The notes below the pieces were generated by a model that did no database searches, had not been told where the DNA came from, and saw nothing but the letters and a program-made list of their open reading frames with translations. Position numbers and translations under genes: made by a program. Positions 10,152 to 17,755 of a DNA stretch of 52,755 nucleotides are shown piece by piece; within the stretch, counting starts at the first letter, position 1; every line of letters begins with the position of its first letter. The DNA is taken from positions 1 through 52,755 of the forward strand of contig CAZGYQ010000012.1 of NCBI GenBank assembly GCA_964530695.1, read 5' to 3'. This DNA is from VFBF01 sp964530695. Its GTDB lineage: Bacteria; Pseudomonadota; Alphaproteobacteria; Caulobacterales; Aquidulcibacteraceae.

Positions 10152-11714
10152 CTAGATCGGTTGATTTGCAGCCGGCTCAGCCGGCGCCTCCTGAGCGCCC
10201 TGAGCGGAAGCCGTCGGCTTTGCGGGCACGACGAGCCTGTCGCCTGCAAAGATCAGATCGCTGCCTGAAAGAATTCTGCCGTCGGCGAGCAACAACTGGC
10301 GGGATCCAAGGCACGACGCGTTGCGCTCAGCGATCTGGGCGATGCCTGCCTTGCCATCCATGAACACCCGCCCCGCGACGTCGAACAGCCGCTCGCCCTC
10401 CATGACCTCCACAGTCACTTCCTTCGCCGTCGGGTTCAGGCGGCAAAAGTGCAGTTTCGAAGTCTGGGGCGGCAGAACGGTCTGCATGGGCGCTTCCTGC
10501 AGAGGCCCGGCGAAGATTGTCGACTGCGTTGGCGCCGGCGCGACGATCGTCGGCGCGGGCGGAGGTTGCGGCACGGTCGCGGTTTCGACCCGTGGGGCAG
10601 GGACCGCGATGATGCTTGGCTTCGGCGCGGACGCGGCGGGCGGCGGCGCGGGCAATGACGGCAGCGGCGGCGACTGCGCGTCCGTAGAGGCGGTGTCGAA
10701 CGTCGGCGCGCTCTTGGCCGGCAGCAGGTTCTTTATCTGTGGACCGGCGACGATCAGCCCAAGACCGAGCGCCACTGCTGCGATCGGCCAGAACACGACG
10801 CCGCCGCCAGAACGGGCACGCACGCGGCCGAACCGTTCGCTGTGCATTTCCCGGAGATCCCGGGGATCAATGAGATCCGCGATGACTTCGGCGGGCGCGC
10901 CCGAGCGTTGCAGGCCTGCAGCGGCCAACGAGGGCGAGAACGGCAGGGCGAGACGCCCGATATGGCCCCAGAATTCCCGGTCGTTCCGGGATAGAGCTTC
11001 GCCGTAGAGTCGCGCCAATCCCCGGCGCGCGGTCCCGGCATCGCCGAATTCCACAAGAGCGGCGCGGATGTCGCTGGGATAGTCCATGGCGGCGAGCGCA
11101 GCGTACCCGGAGCGGAAAGCCGCCTCACGTCGGGTGGCGGCAAGCGCGGGAAGGGACTTTCCTCCCCTTTGACCCTGATCCGCGCGCAGGTACGCGAACT
11201 GGGAGGCGAGGCGACGCTGGGCTTCCTCTGCCGGGAGCACTGCTCCGGCGCCGGCGGCGGGCGCCGCCACGGGGCCGCGCGCCTTCAGGGCGCGCACGCG
11301 ACCGGCCACCGGAGCCAGCTTGCGATCGAGCATTTCAGCGGCGGTCTGGTTCCAGCCGTTCGGGGCCACGTCGCCTTCGAAGACGTCGGTGACTTCTATG
11401 CCGGGTCCCTCGCGATAGAGCGCCGGAATGAGGTCCCGCTCCAGCGCCGGGTCCGAACGGATGGACACCGTCTGCCCGAAATGGCCGCCGATGGAGGCCT
11501 CCGTCTGGAGCCAATCGGCGCGCAGAGCGTCCCGCGACCACAATGCGAGGACCGCGACGCAGGCGTCCACCTCGTCGTAGAGCCGGGTCGGCCAATTGGG
11601 AGCGTACTGCAAGGGGCCGCGCGAGACAGACAAGCCGGTCCGCTCCAGCGCCTTGGAGATCCGCAGGGCAAGTTCCGCGTCCGTGGGCGCGTAGGTAAGG
11701 AAGACATCAGCCAT
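10152..11714 (-). CDS. TIR-domain membrane protein with LysM-like C-terminus
   Basis: A 520-residue protein with an unusual domain order. Residues 1-130 form a TIR domain (DVFLTYAPTDAELALRISKAL; later WLQTEAS), with Glu72 at the place of the catalytic glutamate of NAD-cleaving TIR domains. A helical middle section follows, then one membrane helix at about 305-324. After a long Ala/Pro-rich linker (about 330-420) comes a LysM-like segment at about 430-500 (EGERLFDVAGRVF ... FAGDRLVVP). The ATG at 11714 was chosen because the TIR fold begins there; the frame runs further upstream but overlaps recJ. TIR would be cytoplasmic and the LysM-like part periplasmic. It is divergent from recJ; no defence gene is adjacent. 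Confidence 0.82.
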   Translation of the reverse strand: MADVFLTYAPTDAELALRISKALERTGLSVSRGPLQYAPNWPTRLYDEVDACVAVLALWSRDALRADWLQTEASIGGHFGQTVSIRSDPALERDLIPALYREGPGIEVTDVFEGDVAPNGWNQTAAEMLDRKLAPVAGRVRALKARGPVAAPAAGAGAVLPAEEAQRRLASQFAYLRADQGQRGGKSLPALAATRREAAFRSGYAALAAMDYPSDIRAALVEFGDAGTARRGLARLYGEALSRNDREFWGHIGRLALPFSPSLAAAGLQRSGAPAEVIADLIDPRDLREMHSERFGRVRARSGGGVVFWPIAAVALGLGLIVAGPQIKNLLPAKSAPTFDTASTDAQSPPLPSLPAPPPAASAPKPSIIAVPAPRVETATVPQPPPAPTIVAPAPTQSTIFAGPLQEAPMQTVLPPQTSKLHFCRLNPTAKEVTVEVMEGERLFDVAGRVFMDGKAGIAQIAERNASCLGSRQLLLADGRILSGSDLIFAGDRLVVPAKPTASAQGAQEAPAEPAANQPI

Positions 11715-11850
11715 GGCCAATGTGGTTAACAAAATACTGTGACGGCGCAAACAGTCGGTTTGGTAATTCCCGCATTCCTTCCGTGGTGTAACCCGCAGGC
11801 AGCAGCGAAAAGTCTTCGCCTGGCGCCCAGAATCCCGGTCTTGTGACGGC

Positions 11851-13674
11851 ATGACCACCAGGATCGCGGTGAGCGCCGCGCTGAAGTCGGCGCACCAGGA
11901 TGGGCCGCGGGCGTTTCTCGACGTGCAGCGTTCGCTCACGGGCAGGCTGTGGCGGACCAGGGACGTGGACGAAAAGGTCGTCTCCGACCACCGCAGGCTT
12001 CACGGTTTGCCGGAAATCGCCGCCCGGTTGCTGGCGGCGAGGGGCGTCGGCTCCGCGGAGGCGAAGGCCTTTCTTGAGCCGACCCTGCGACAGCATTTCC
12101 CTGATCCGTCCTCCTTCAAGGACATGGACATCGCGGCGTGCGTCATCGAGGACGCCATCGCTTCGGGGCGACCTACAGCTGTTTTTGCCGACTATGACGT
12201 CGATGGCGGGACGTCCGCGGCTCAGCTCGTCCGGTATTTTCGCGCCCGTGGGAGGGCGCTGACGATCTACGTGCCGGACAGGATGGAGGAGGGGTACGGC
12301 CCGACGGCGGGTGCCTTCGCGCGGCTGAAGGCCATGGGAATCGAGCTTGTCATCACGGTGGACTGCGGAGCCGCCGCCCATGAGCCGCTTGAGGCCGCCG
12401 CCGACATGGGCCTCGACCTCGTGGTGCTTGACCATCACCTCATGTCTGGCCCGCCGCCCCCTGCGCTCGCCGTAGTCAATCCAAACCGCGGCGACTGCCT
12501 CTCAGGGCAGGGAGATCTGACGGCTGCGGGGGTGGTCATGGTCACGCTGACGGCGGTCAACAGGGAAGCGCGCCGCCGCGGCTCTGTCGGCTCCAACAAT
12601 CTCCCGGACCTTCTTTCAAATCTCGATCTCGCGGCCCTGGGGACGGTCTGCGATGTCGCCCCGTTGACGAAGTTCAACCGCGCCATGGTCGCCCAGGGCC
12701 TTCGGGTCCTCGCGCGAGGGGAGAACGTGGGCCTGAAAGCGCTCGCGGCGAGCGCCGGCAAGGCGCAGGTGGGCTCGGTCTACGATCTCGGCTTCGTCCT
12801 CGGCCCGCGGCTGAACGCGGGAGGCAGAGTGGGAGACGCGTCCCTCGCGACGCGCCTGTTGTCCACGGATGATCCCGCCGAGGCGGCCGACCTCGCCGCG
12901 CAGCTTGAACTGCTGAACGCGGACCGTCGCGCCAGGGAAGCGGAGATGCTCGCCGCGGCGCAGACGATGGCGGAGGCCGAAGCGGCAGCCCGGGCGGTGG
13001 TCGTCGTGGGCGATCGCTCGTGGCACCCCGGGGTCATCGGCATCGCCGCGGGGCGGCTCAAGGACAGGGTCATGAAGCCCGTCATCGTGCTGGGAGGCGG
13101 GGGCGAACATGAACCGGCCAAGGGATCCGGCAGATCAGTCCCAGGGGTGAACCTCGGCCGGGCGGTCGCCGCTGCGGCCGAGGCCGGCGTCATTCTGGCG
13201 GGCGGGGGCCATGCCATGGCCGCAGGTTGCACCGTGGACTGGAACCGGGTGGAGGATCTGCGCGACTTTCTCTCGGAAAACCTCGCCGCTGAACTGGCCA
13301 GCTCCGATGGAGAGGCGCGGGCGCTGTGGATTGACGCAACCGCCTCAATCGGAGCCGCCACGCCCGAACTCATGACGGCGCTGGAGCGGATCGGTCCCTT
13401 CGGCCCCGGTCATCCCGAGCCGGTCTTCGCACTGCCGGAGGTGCGCGTGCAGTACGCCAGCGCGGTCAAGGGAGAGCATGTCCGGTTCGTGCTCGAGGAC
13501 GCACGCGGCGCGCGTATTCGCGGCATTTCCTTCAGGTCGGCCACAACGCCGCTGGGGGAGGCGCTGCTCGCGCGGGAGGGGGCGTTCCATACCGTGGTGA
13601 AGCTCAAGCGCGACACCTATGGCGGAGGGGACCGGGTCGAGGTGGAGTTGCTGGACATTGCGCCGTTGGGGTGA
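11851..13674 (+). CDS. recJ: Single-stranded-DNA-specific exonuclease RecJ
   Basis: A 5'-3' single-strand exonuclease used in recombination and mismatch repair. The 607-residue protein carries the DHH-family motifs in order: ADYDVDGG (Asp114, Asp116, Asp118), VDCG (Asp171), DHH (194-196), and the DHHA1 motif GGGHAMAAG, followed by the RecJ OB domain. Divergent from the TIR gene across a 136-base gap. The first 18 residues before the conserved FLDVQRSLTGRLW are unsupported by a clear ribosome site, so the exact start is uncertain. Confidence 0.96.
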   Translation: MTTRIAVSAALKSAHQDGPRAFLDVQRSLTGRLWRTRDVDEKVVSDHRRLHGLPEIAARLLAARGVGSAEAKAFLEPTLRQHFPDPSSFKDMDIAACVIEDAIASGRPTAVFADYDVDGGTSAAQLVRYFRARGRALTIYVPDRMEEGYGPTAGAFARLKAMGIELVITVDCGAAAHEPLEAAADMGLDLVVLDHHLMSGPPPPALAVVNPNRGDCLSGQGDLTAAGVVMVTLTAVNREARRRGSVGSNNLPDLLSNLDLAALGTVCDVAPLTKFNRAMVAQGLRVLARGENVGLKALAASAGKAQVGSVYDLGFVLGPRLNAGGRVGDASLATRLLSTDDPAEAADLAAQLELLNADRRAREAEMLAAAQTMAEAEAAARAVVVVGDRSWHPGVIGIAAGRLKDRVMKPVIVLGGGGEHEPAKGSGRSVPGVNLGRAVAAAAEAGVILAGGGHAMAAGCTVDWNRVEDLRDFLSENLAAELASSDGEARALWIDATASIGAATPELMTALERIGPFGPGHPEPVFALPEVRVQYASAVKGEHVRFVLEDARGARIRGISFRSATTPLGEALLAREGAFHTVVKLKRDTYGGGDRVEVELLDIAPLG

Positions 13675-13684
13675 CATCGGCGCG

Positions 13685-13713
13685 CTTGCCTCCGGGGGCA
13701 GAGCCGACTATAT
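13685..13713 (+). promoter_or_regulatory. Promoter of tRNA-Glu
   Basis: CTTGCC (13685-13690), a 17-base spacer and CTATAT (13708-13713) match the alphaproteobacterial consensus CTTGAC-N17-CTATAT at 11 of 12 positions. The -10 box ends 42 bases before the mature tRNA-Glu. Confidence 0.75.
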
Positions 13714-13755
13714 CCCCCCGCTCGCGCGCGGGCGCGCCTTCGTTGCGTTTCCCGT

Positions 13756-13830
13756 GGGCCCTTCGTCTATCGGTTAGGACGTCAGGTTTTCAACCTGAAA
13801 AGAGGGGTTCGACTCCCCTAGGGCCTGCCA
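13756..13830 (+). tRNA. tRNA-Glu (anticodon TTC)
   Basis: A 75-base cloverleaf. The acceptor stem is GGGCCCT/AGGGCCT, with a G-U as the first pair. The anticodon arm is TCAGG-TTTTCAA-CCTGA with TTC at 34-36. The T arm is AGGGG-TTCGACT-CCCCT, discriminator G, and CCA is encoded. A strong candidate promoter lies 42 bases upstream. Confidence 0.98.
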
Positions 13831-13905
13831 CTTCTTCGCCGCGCGTGCGCCTTGCATTGAGCGTTTCCGTGTCATCAAAGGCCAGTCTCCCGCCGCTTGC
13901 GCGCC

Positions 13906-13934
13906 GTGGACAACGGCGGATCGTTCCGCTCTAG
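13906..13934 (+). promoter_or_regulatory. Candidate promoter of the spermidine-synthase-like operon
   Basis: GTGGAC (13906-13911), a 17-base spacer and CTCTAG (13929-13934) resemble CTTGAC-N17-CTATAT at three and four of six positions. It lies about 66 bases before the ATG at 14001, in the 170-base gap after tRNA-Glu that holds nothing else I can identify. Confidence 0.4.
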
Positions 13935-14000
13935 TCCGCGCCCGCAAACGGGGGGAAAGGCGCCACCCTTCCCGGAGCGGCTATCTGATGCGGGTTTCCG

Positions 14001-14906
14001 ATGACGTCTGACCTCAGCCGCCGAACGCTTCTCGGCGCTCTTCCCCTCGCCGTGCTCGGCATTTCCCCGGCGCGCGCCGACGGGCTCATCGAGCGGCGCG
14101 AGTCGCAGTACAATACGATTTATGTCACGCGCGAAGGGCCCTATGTGGCCATGCAGTTCGGCGTGAACGACCAGCTCTTCACCGAGAACCTCTACGATCC
14201 AGCGCGCCCGCGATTCCTGCCGATGGAATATACGCGGATGATGACGGTCTCGCTCGCGTACGCGGCCACGCCGGCGAAGGTGCTGGAAATCGGCCTCGGC
14301 GGCGGCCGCACCGCCGTCTATCTCACCGATTTCATTCCGACGCTTTCGGTCACGACCGTCGAACTTGATCCCGAAGTGGTCGCGATGGCGGCCAAACACT
14401 TCGACGTACGCCCGACGCCGCGGTTGCGTGTCGTCACCAGTGACGGGCGCATCTATCTGACCCAGTCGCGCGAGCGCTACGACGTCATCATCGTCGACGC
14501 GTATCGTGGCACGTTCGTGCCGTTCCATCTGACGACACAGCAGTGCTTCATTCTCGCCAAGCGTCGGTTGAATCCCGGTGGCGTGGTGGTCCAGAACATC
14601 GCGCCGAATGTCGTCTTGACGGAGTCGATGGTGGCGACGCTGCAGTCGGTGTTCGACAACGTGGACACATTCGACATTGCAGGCAGCGTTGTAGCGATCG
14701 CCTATGACGGGCCGGCGAAGTCACAGGCGGCGCTCGCGGCCCGCGCCACAGCGCTTCAGAACCAATACCGCTTCACCCATCCGCTGCCGCAACTCGTCAG
14801 GGCGCGCCGCACGCCGGCGAAATCGGCGCGCCGTCCGCTGACGGACGACTTCGCACCTGTCGAGCATTTGCGCGGCATCCAGGCCCACAACTCGAGACGC
14901 AAGTGA
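14001..14906 (+). CDS. Spermidine-synthase-like protein with Tat-type signal
   Basis: A 301-residue SpeE-family protein with the S-adenosyl-binding GLGGGR loop (from residue 98), the acidic VELDPEV strand and VIIVDAY. It begins with what reads as a twin-arginine signal: SRRTLLG, a hydrophobic core, and a possible cleavage motif ARA near residue 26. A periplasmic SpeE-like enzyme would be odd, because decarboxylated SAM is cytoplasmic. The partner gene encodes a membrane half, so the usual fused membrane/spermidine-synthase protein is here two proteins in reverse order. The genes overlap by four bases (GTGA). True aminopropyl transfer is unproven; many relatives are uncharacterised. Confidence 0.8.
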   Translation: MTSDLSRRTLLGALPLAVLGISPARADGLIERRESQYNTIYVTREGPYVAMQFGVNDQLFTENLYDPARPRFLPMEYTRMMTVSLAYAATPAKVLEIGLGGGRTAVYLTDFIPTLSVTTVELDPEVVAMAAKHFDVRPTPRLRVVTSDGRIYLTQSRERYDVIIVDAYRGTFVPFHLTTQQCFILAKRRLNPGGVVVQNIAPNVVLTESMVATLQSVFDNVDTFDIAGSVVAIAYDGPAKSQAALAARATALQNQYRFTHPLPQLVRARRTPAKSARRPLTDDFAPVEHLRGIQAHNSRRK

Positions 14907-15565
14907 CGCGCACAAAATCCATACTCATCCTCGTGTACGGATTCCTGATCGGAATCGCCGTCATGGGACTCCAGATGGCGACCAGTCGTCCGCTGACGCC
15001 GCACTTCGGCAGCGACATCTACGTCTGGTCGTCGCTCATCTCGGTCACGATGCTCGCGATGATGGTGGGCTACTATCTGGGCGGTCGAATTGCGGATTCC
15101 ACGCCGCGTTCGGACGTGCTCGGCGTCTGCGTCCTGGTCGCCGCCGCGTATCTGGCGGTCGTACCGGCGTTGCTGCAGCAGGAATTCATCTCCGACCCCG
15201 ACCCGTTCTTTCCCGGTCTGAAGCGTTCGGTGCTGGCCTGGATATCCGCGGAGACGCCCAGCCTGCCGGTGGGCGCGATTCTGGCGTCCATGTTGCTGGT
15301 GTTCCTGCCGTTCACGCTTCTGAGTTTCTTCTCGCCGTTCTGCATCCGCCTGTTGCTTGCAGATGCCGAGCATGGGGGTAGGATCGCCGGATCGGTGTAC
15401 AGCCTGACCACGTTCGGAAACATCATCGGCGTTCTGGGAACGTCGCTCTGGCTCATGACCTTCATGGGCAGTCGCGACATCACCTACCTCTTCGCGGCGT
15501 GGCTTGCGGCGTGTGGCGTCGGGCTCATTGTCCTGAGGGCCAGGGCGTCTGACGATGCGCGCTAG
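14903..15565 (+). CDS. Membrane half of a spermidine-synthase-linked transporter-like protein
   Basis: A 220-residue polytopic membrane protein with about six helices, including GFLIGIAVMGLQMATSRPL, MLAMMVGYYLGGR and TLLSFFSPFCIRLL. It resembles the N-terminal membrane domain of fused MFS/spermidine-synthase proteins, whose catalytic half is here the preceding gene. The GTG start overlaps that gene by four bases, so the two are probably made together. Transport activity is not established for this family. Confidence 0.8.
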   Translation: MTRTKSILILVYGFLIGIAVMGLQMATSRPLTPHFGSDIYVWSSLISVTMLAMMVGYYLGGRIADSTPRSDVLGVCVLVAAAYLAVVPALLQQEFISDPDPFFPGLKRSVLAWISAETPSLPVGAILASMLLVFLPFTLLSFFSPFCIRLLLADAEHGGRIAGSVYSLTTFGNIIGVLGTSLWLMTFMGSRDITYLFAAWLAACGVGLIVLRARASDDAR

Positions 15566-16466
15566 CCTGTTTGCGGCTTTCCTTTTCATGTGCGGCGTCT
15601 CCCTCTCCGGGATCGCCCACGCAGAGGCGTTCGACCGTGACGCGCGGTATCCCGAGGGGCCGCTCTGGCTGGGCGGGAAGCTTTTCGTCGCAGAAATGGG
15701 AGCGGATGCGGTCTTCGTTCACGATCGTGGCGAAAAGCGTGTCTTCTGGAGCAACGCCGGGTGTGGGCCGACGTCTGTCGCGCCCTATGGCGACGGCGTT
15801 CTGGTGCTGTGTCACATCGGCCGCGCCGTTGTGGCGGTGAGCCATTCGGGCGTGGAAATCCGGCGTTGGCGCGCCGATGACAGTGGCGAGCGGCTGCGGG
15901 ATCCCAATGATTCTTTCGCGGATGACCGGGGCGGGGTCTACTTCAGCGATCCCGGTCTCTTTTCGGTCGATACGCGACCACATGGCTCCGTCCTCTACCT
16001 GGACGCTGCCGGTTCGCTCCGTCGGGTCGCCGAGAATCTCCACTATCCCAACGGCGTATTCGTCGATCTGCGGGAGCATGCGCTCTATGTGGACGAACAC
16101 ATGCGCCGCCGTGTCCTCAGGTATCCAATCACGGAAGCCGGCGCGCTCGGGACGCAGGAGGTGTTTGCCGACATCAACGCATTGACGAAACGCGTCGGCG
16201 ACTACCGCGAAGCGGGTCCCGATGGCCTGGAGCGAGGCCCCGACGGCGACCTCTACGTCTGCCTTTACGGGGAGGGGCGCGTGCTTCGTCTGTCGCCGCA
16301 GGGCCAGCTGGTGGCGTCGATCCCGGTCGCAACACCCTACTTGACGAATATCGCCTTCGGTCCGGACGGGTCTGCCTATCTCACTGGTTCTTTCGAGAAC
16401 ATCACCCCGCCATTTCCCGGTCAGGTGACGCGCCTCTCCCCCGCAGCGCTGGCGAGACGCCGGTAG
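15555..16466 (+). CDS. SMP-30/gluconolactonase-family exported beta-propeller
   Basis: A 303-residue exported protein with a signal peptide (probable cleavage after HAEA, residue 24) followed by repeated propeller strands of the SMP-30/strictosidine-synthase type. Visible repeats include RYPEGPLWLGGKLFVAEMG, DPNDSFADDRGGVYFSDPG, HYPNGVFVD and GPDGLERGPDGDLYVC. The acidic and Asn residues expected to bind metal (Glu at PEGP, Asn at DPNDS and HYPNGV) are present. The substrate is unknown. It overlaps the membrane-protein gene by 11 bases and ends just before tRNA-Pro. Confidence 0.85.
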   Translation: MRASLFAAFLFMCGVSLSGIAHAEAFDRDARYPEGPLWLGGKLFVAEMGADAVFVHDRGEKRVFWSNAGCGPTSVAPYGDGVLVLCHIGRAVVAVSHSGVEIRRWRADDSGERLRDPNDSFADDRGGVYFSDPGLFSVDTRPHGSVLYLDAAGSLRRVAENLHYPNGVFVDLREHALYVDEHMRRRVLRYPITEAGALGTQEVFADINALTKRVGDYREAGPDGLERGPDGDLYVCLYGEGRVLRLSPQGQLVASIPVATPYLTNIAFGPDGSAYLTGSFENITPPFPGQVTRLSPAALARRR

Positions 16467-16477
16467 CCTGAACCGCT

Positions 16478-16506
16478 TTGACAAGACGCCCGAAGCGTCT
16501 AAACGG
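16478..16506 (+). promoter_or_regulatory. Weak candidate promoter of tRNA-Pro
   Basis: A perfect TTGACA at 16478-16483 sits 30 bases before the tRNA, but the hexamer 17 bases later (AAACGG) is a poor -10. TCTAAA is better but only 14 bases away. Confidence 0.3.
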
Positions 16507-16513
16507 ACCCCAT

Positions 16514-16590
16514 CGGGGCGTAGCTCAGCCTGGTAGAGCACCTGCTTTGGGAGCAGGGGGTCGCGAGTTCGAGTCCCGCCGCCCCGACCA
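16514..16590 (+). tRNA. tRNA-Pro (anticodon TGG)
   Basis: A 77-base cloverleaf. The acceptor stem is CGGGGCG/CGCCCCG. The anticodon arm is CCTGC-TTTGGGA-GCAGG with TGG at 34-36, discriminator A, and encoded CCA. The T stem is GCGAG/CCCGC, so position 52-62 is an A-C mismatch; all other stem pairs are sound. It marks the left edge of the accessory Pfa block, but no tRNA-end duplicate was found at the right edge. Confidence 0.95.
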
Positions 16591-16660
16591 TGGGATCGAC
16601 CATGGACTTCCAGATCAGGATCATGATTGCCAGTGCGCCCTAGTTGGTCGCAGGTCCGGC

Positions 16661-16693
16661 AGCTTGCCCGCTTAATTGGAGGCGGTGCAAGCT
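16661..16693 (+). other. Strong stem-loop between tRNA-Pro and the TetR gene
   Basis: AGCTTGC-CCGC pairs with GCGG-(T)-GCAAGCT: 11 base pairs, all Watson-Crick, interrupted by one bulged T, closing a 10-base loop (TTAATTGGAG). No T-run follows, so it is not a standard terminator. It ends 26 bases before the chosen TetR start and could be an operator or RNA structure. Confidence 0.6.
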
Positions 16694-16719
16694 CGGCGCG
16701 GGGTCAGGACCGCATCGAG

Positions 16720-17373
16720 ATGACCCGGAGTCGCGACGATATGTCGAAGGGAAAGCCGTCGAGAGCTGTTGCGTCCATGCCGCCGATCGCCGTCGCAGAT
16801 GCGGAAACGACGGACGGGCGGCTCCTGCGCGGCGAACGCAGTCGCCAACAAATTGTTGATGCGTTGCTCAATCTCATTCGGTCCGGCGAGATGAACCCGA
16901 GCGCCGCGCAGGTCGCCGAGGCGGCGCATGTGAGCCTGCGGACGGTGTTCCGGCATTTTGAGGAGATGGACAGCCTCCGCATGGAAATGACCGCCCAGAT
17001 GGAGGCCGAGATCTGGCCCATCCTTCAGGAGCCCTTCGATGCAGAGACCTGGCGCGGCCGACTGGAGCAGCTGATAGCGCGCAGGGCGCGCATATACGAA
17101 CACGTGATGCCAGTGAAAGTCGCGGCGAGCTTGCGCAGATTTCAGTCTGCATACCTCAAGAAGGACTATGACCGTTTTTTGACATTGGAACGCACAGGGC
17201 TTCACACGGTTCTTCCGAAGTCAGTCATCTCGGACTCTGTGCTTTTCTCTGCGATTGAAATGGCGACAAGTTTTCAGGCGTGGCGTCGCATGCGACAAGA
17301 TCAAGGCTTGAACCCCACCGAGGCTGAACGCGTTCTTCAATATACTGTCGATCGGTTGATTGCGGATCAGTAA
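16720..17373 (+). CDS. TetR-family transcriptional regulator
   Basis: A 217-residue TetR-type repressor. The N-terminal helix-turn-helix region is GERSRQQIVDALLNLIRSG ... SAAQVAEAAHVSLRTVFRHF, with the typical F/Y-x-H-F end of the recognition helix. The ligand-binding domain fills the rest. ATG codons at 16720 and 16741 are both plausible: AGGA lies 10 bases before the first and GGAG 12 before the second. The frame also opens at a TTG at 16627 close to tRNA-Pro, which is less likely. Its same-strand position directly before the Pfa synthase suggests, by inference, that it controls that operon and perhaps senses an acyl ligand. Confidence 0.88.
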   Translation: MTRSRDDMSKGKPSRAVASMPPIAVADAETTDGRLLRGERSRQQIVDALLNLIRSGEMNPSAAQVAEAAHVSLRTVFRHFEEMDSLRMEMTAQMEAEIWPILQEPFDAETWRGRLEQLIARRARIYEHVMPVKVAASLRRFQSAYLKKDYDRFLTLERTGLHTVLPKSVISDSVLFSAIEMATSFQAWRRMRQDQGLNPTEAERVLQYTVDRLIADQ

Positions 17374-17755
17374 TATTTTGCCCGCCGACGCGCCGAGGCC
17401 GCTCTACAACAAGCGTAGTAGATAAATTTCTTGCGCCTGGAACCGGGACCTGAAGAGGGCGCGGCGACACTTGAGTGGGGCGTCCGCGCGTACCCGAAGT
17501 CTCCACTGCGCATGAGATCACCCGGCAGATGCGGCGAGCGACAATGTTTTCGCTTGAGAGCAGTGCGGCATGGCGCATCGCGTGTCGACGGCATCAAAGT
17601 TGCGGGCGGTCGAGTTGGTCGCGGGTTTTTCAGGTGGGGACCCATGTGTGAACTGCAGCAGTTGCAGAACCTTCGCTCGACAGGGCCCCGCATCGAATTA
17701 ATTCTATGAGAGCCGGCGCGATTCTTCGCTTTGTCCCGGCGTGAGGGGGATGCCG
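17374..17755 (+). promoter_or_regulatory. Upstream control region of the Pfa operon
   Basis: A 382-base stretch without a convincing gene. It holds two dyads: AACTGC-A-GCAGTT at 17651-17663, and the perfect palindrome GAATTAATTC at 17695-17704. The latter lies in the most AT-rich patch near the operon. CTCGAC at 17676-17681 stands 17 bases before TAATTC and is the best, still weak, promoter guess. A likely binding site for the upstream TetR protein, but this is inference. Confidence 0.45.
17651..17663. promoter_or_regulatory. Dyad AACTGC-A-GCAGTT, candidate operator
   Basis: Two 6-base half sites in perfect inverted symmetry around one base, 93 bases before the chosen pfaD start. The geometry suits a dimeric repressor such as the TetR protein encoded just upstream. 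No second copy was found before the TetR gene. Confidence 0.4.
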
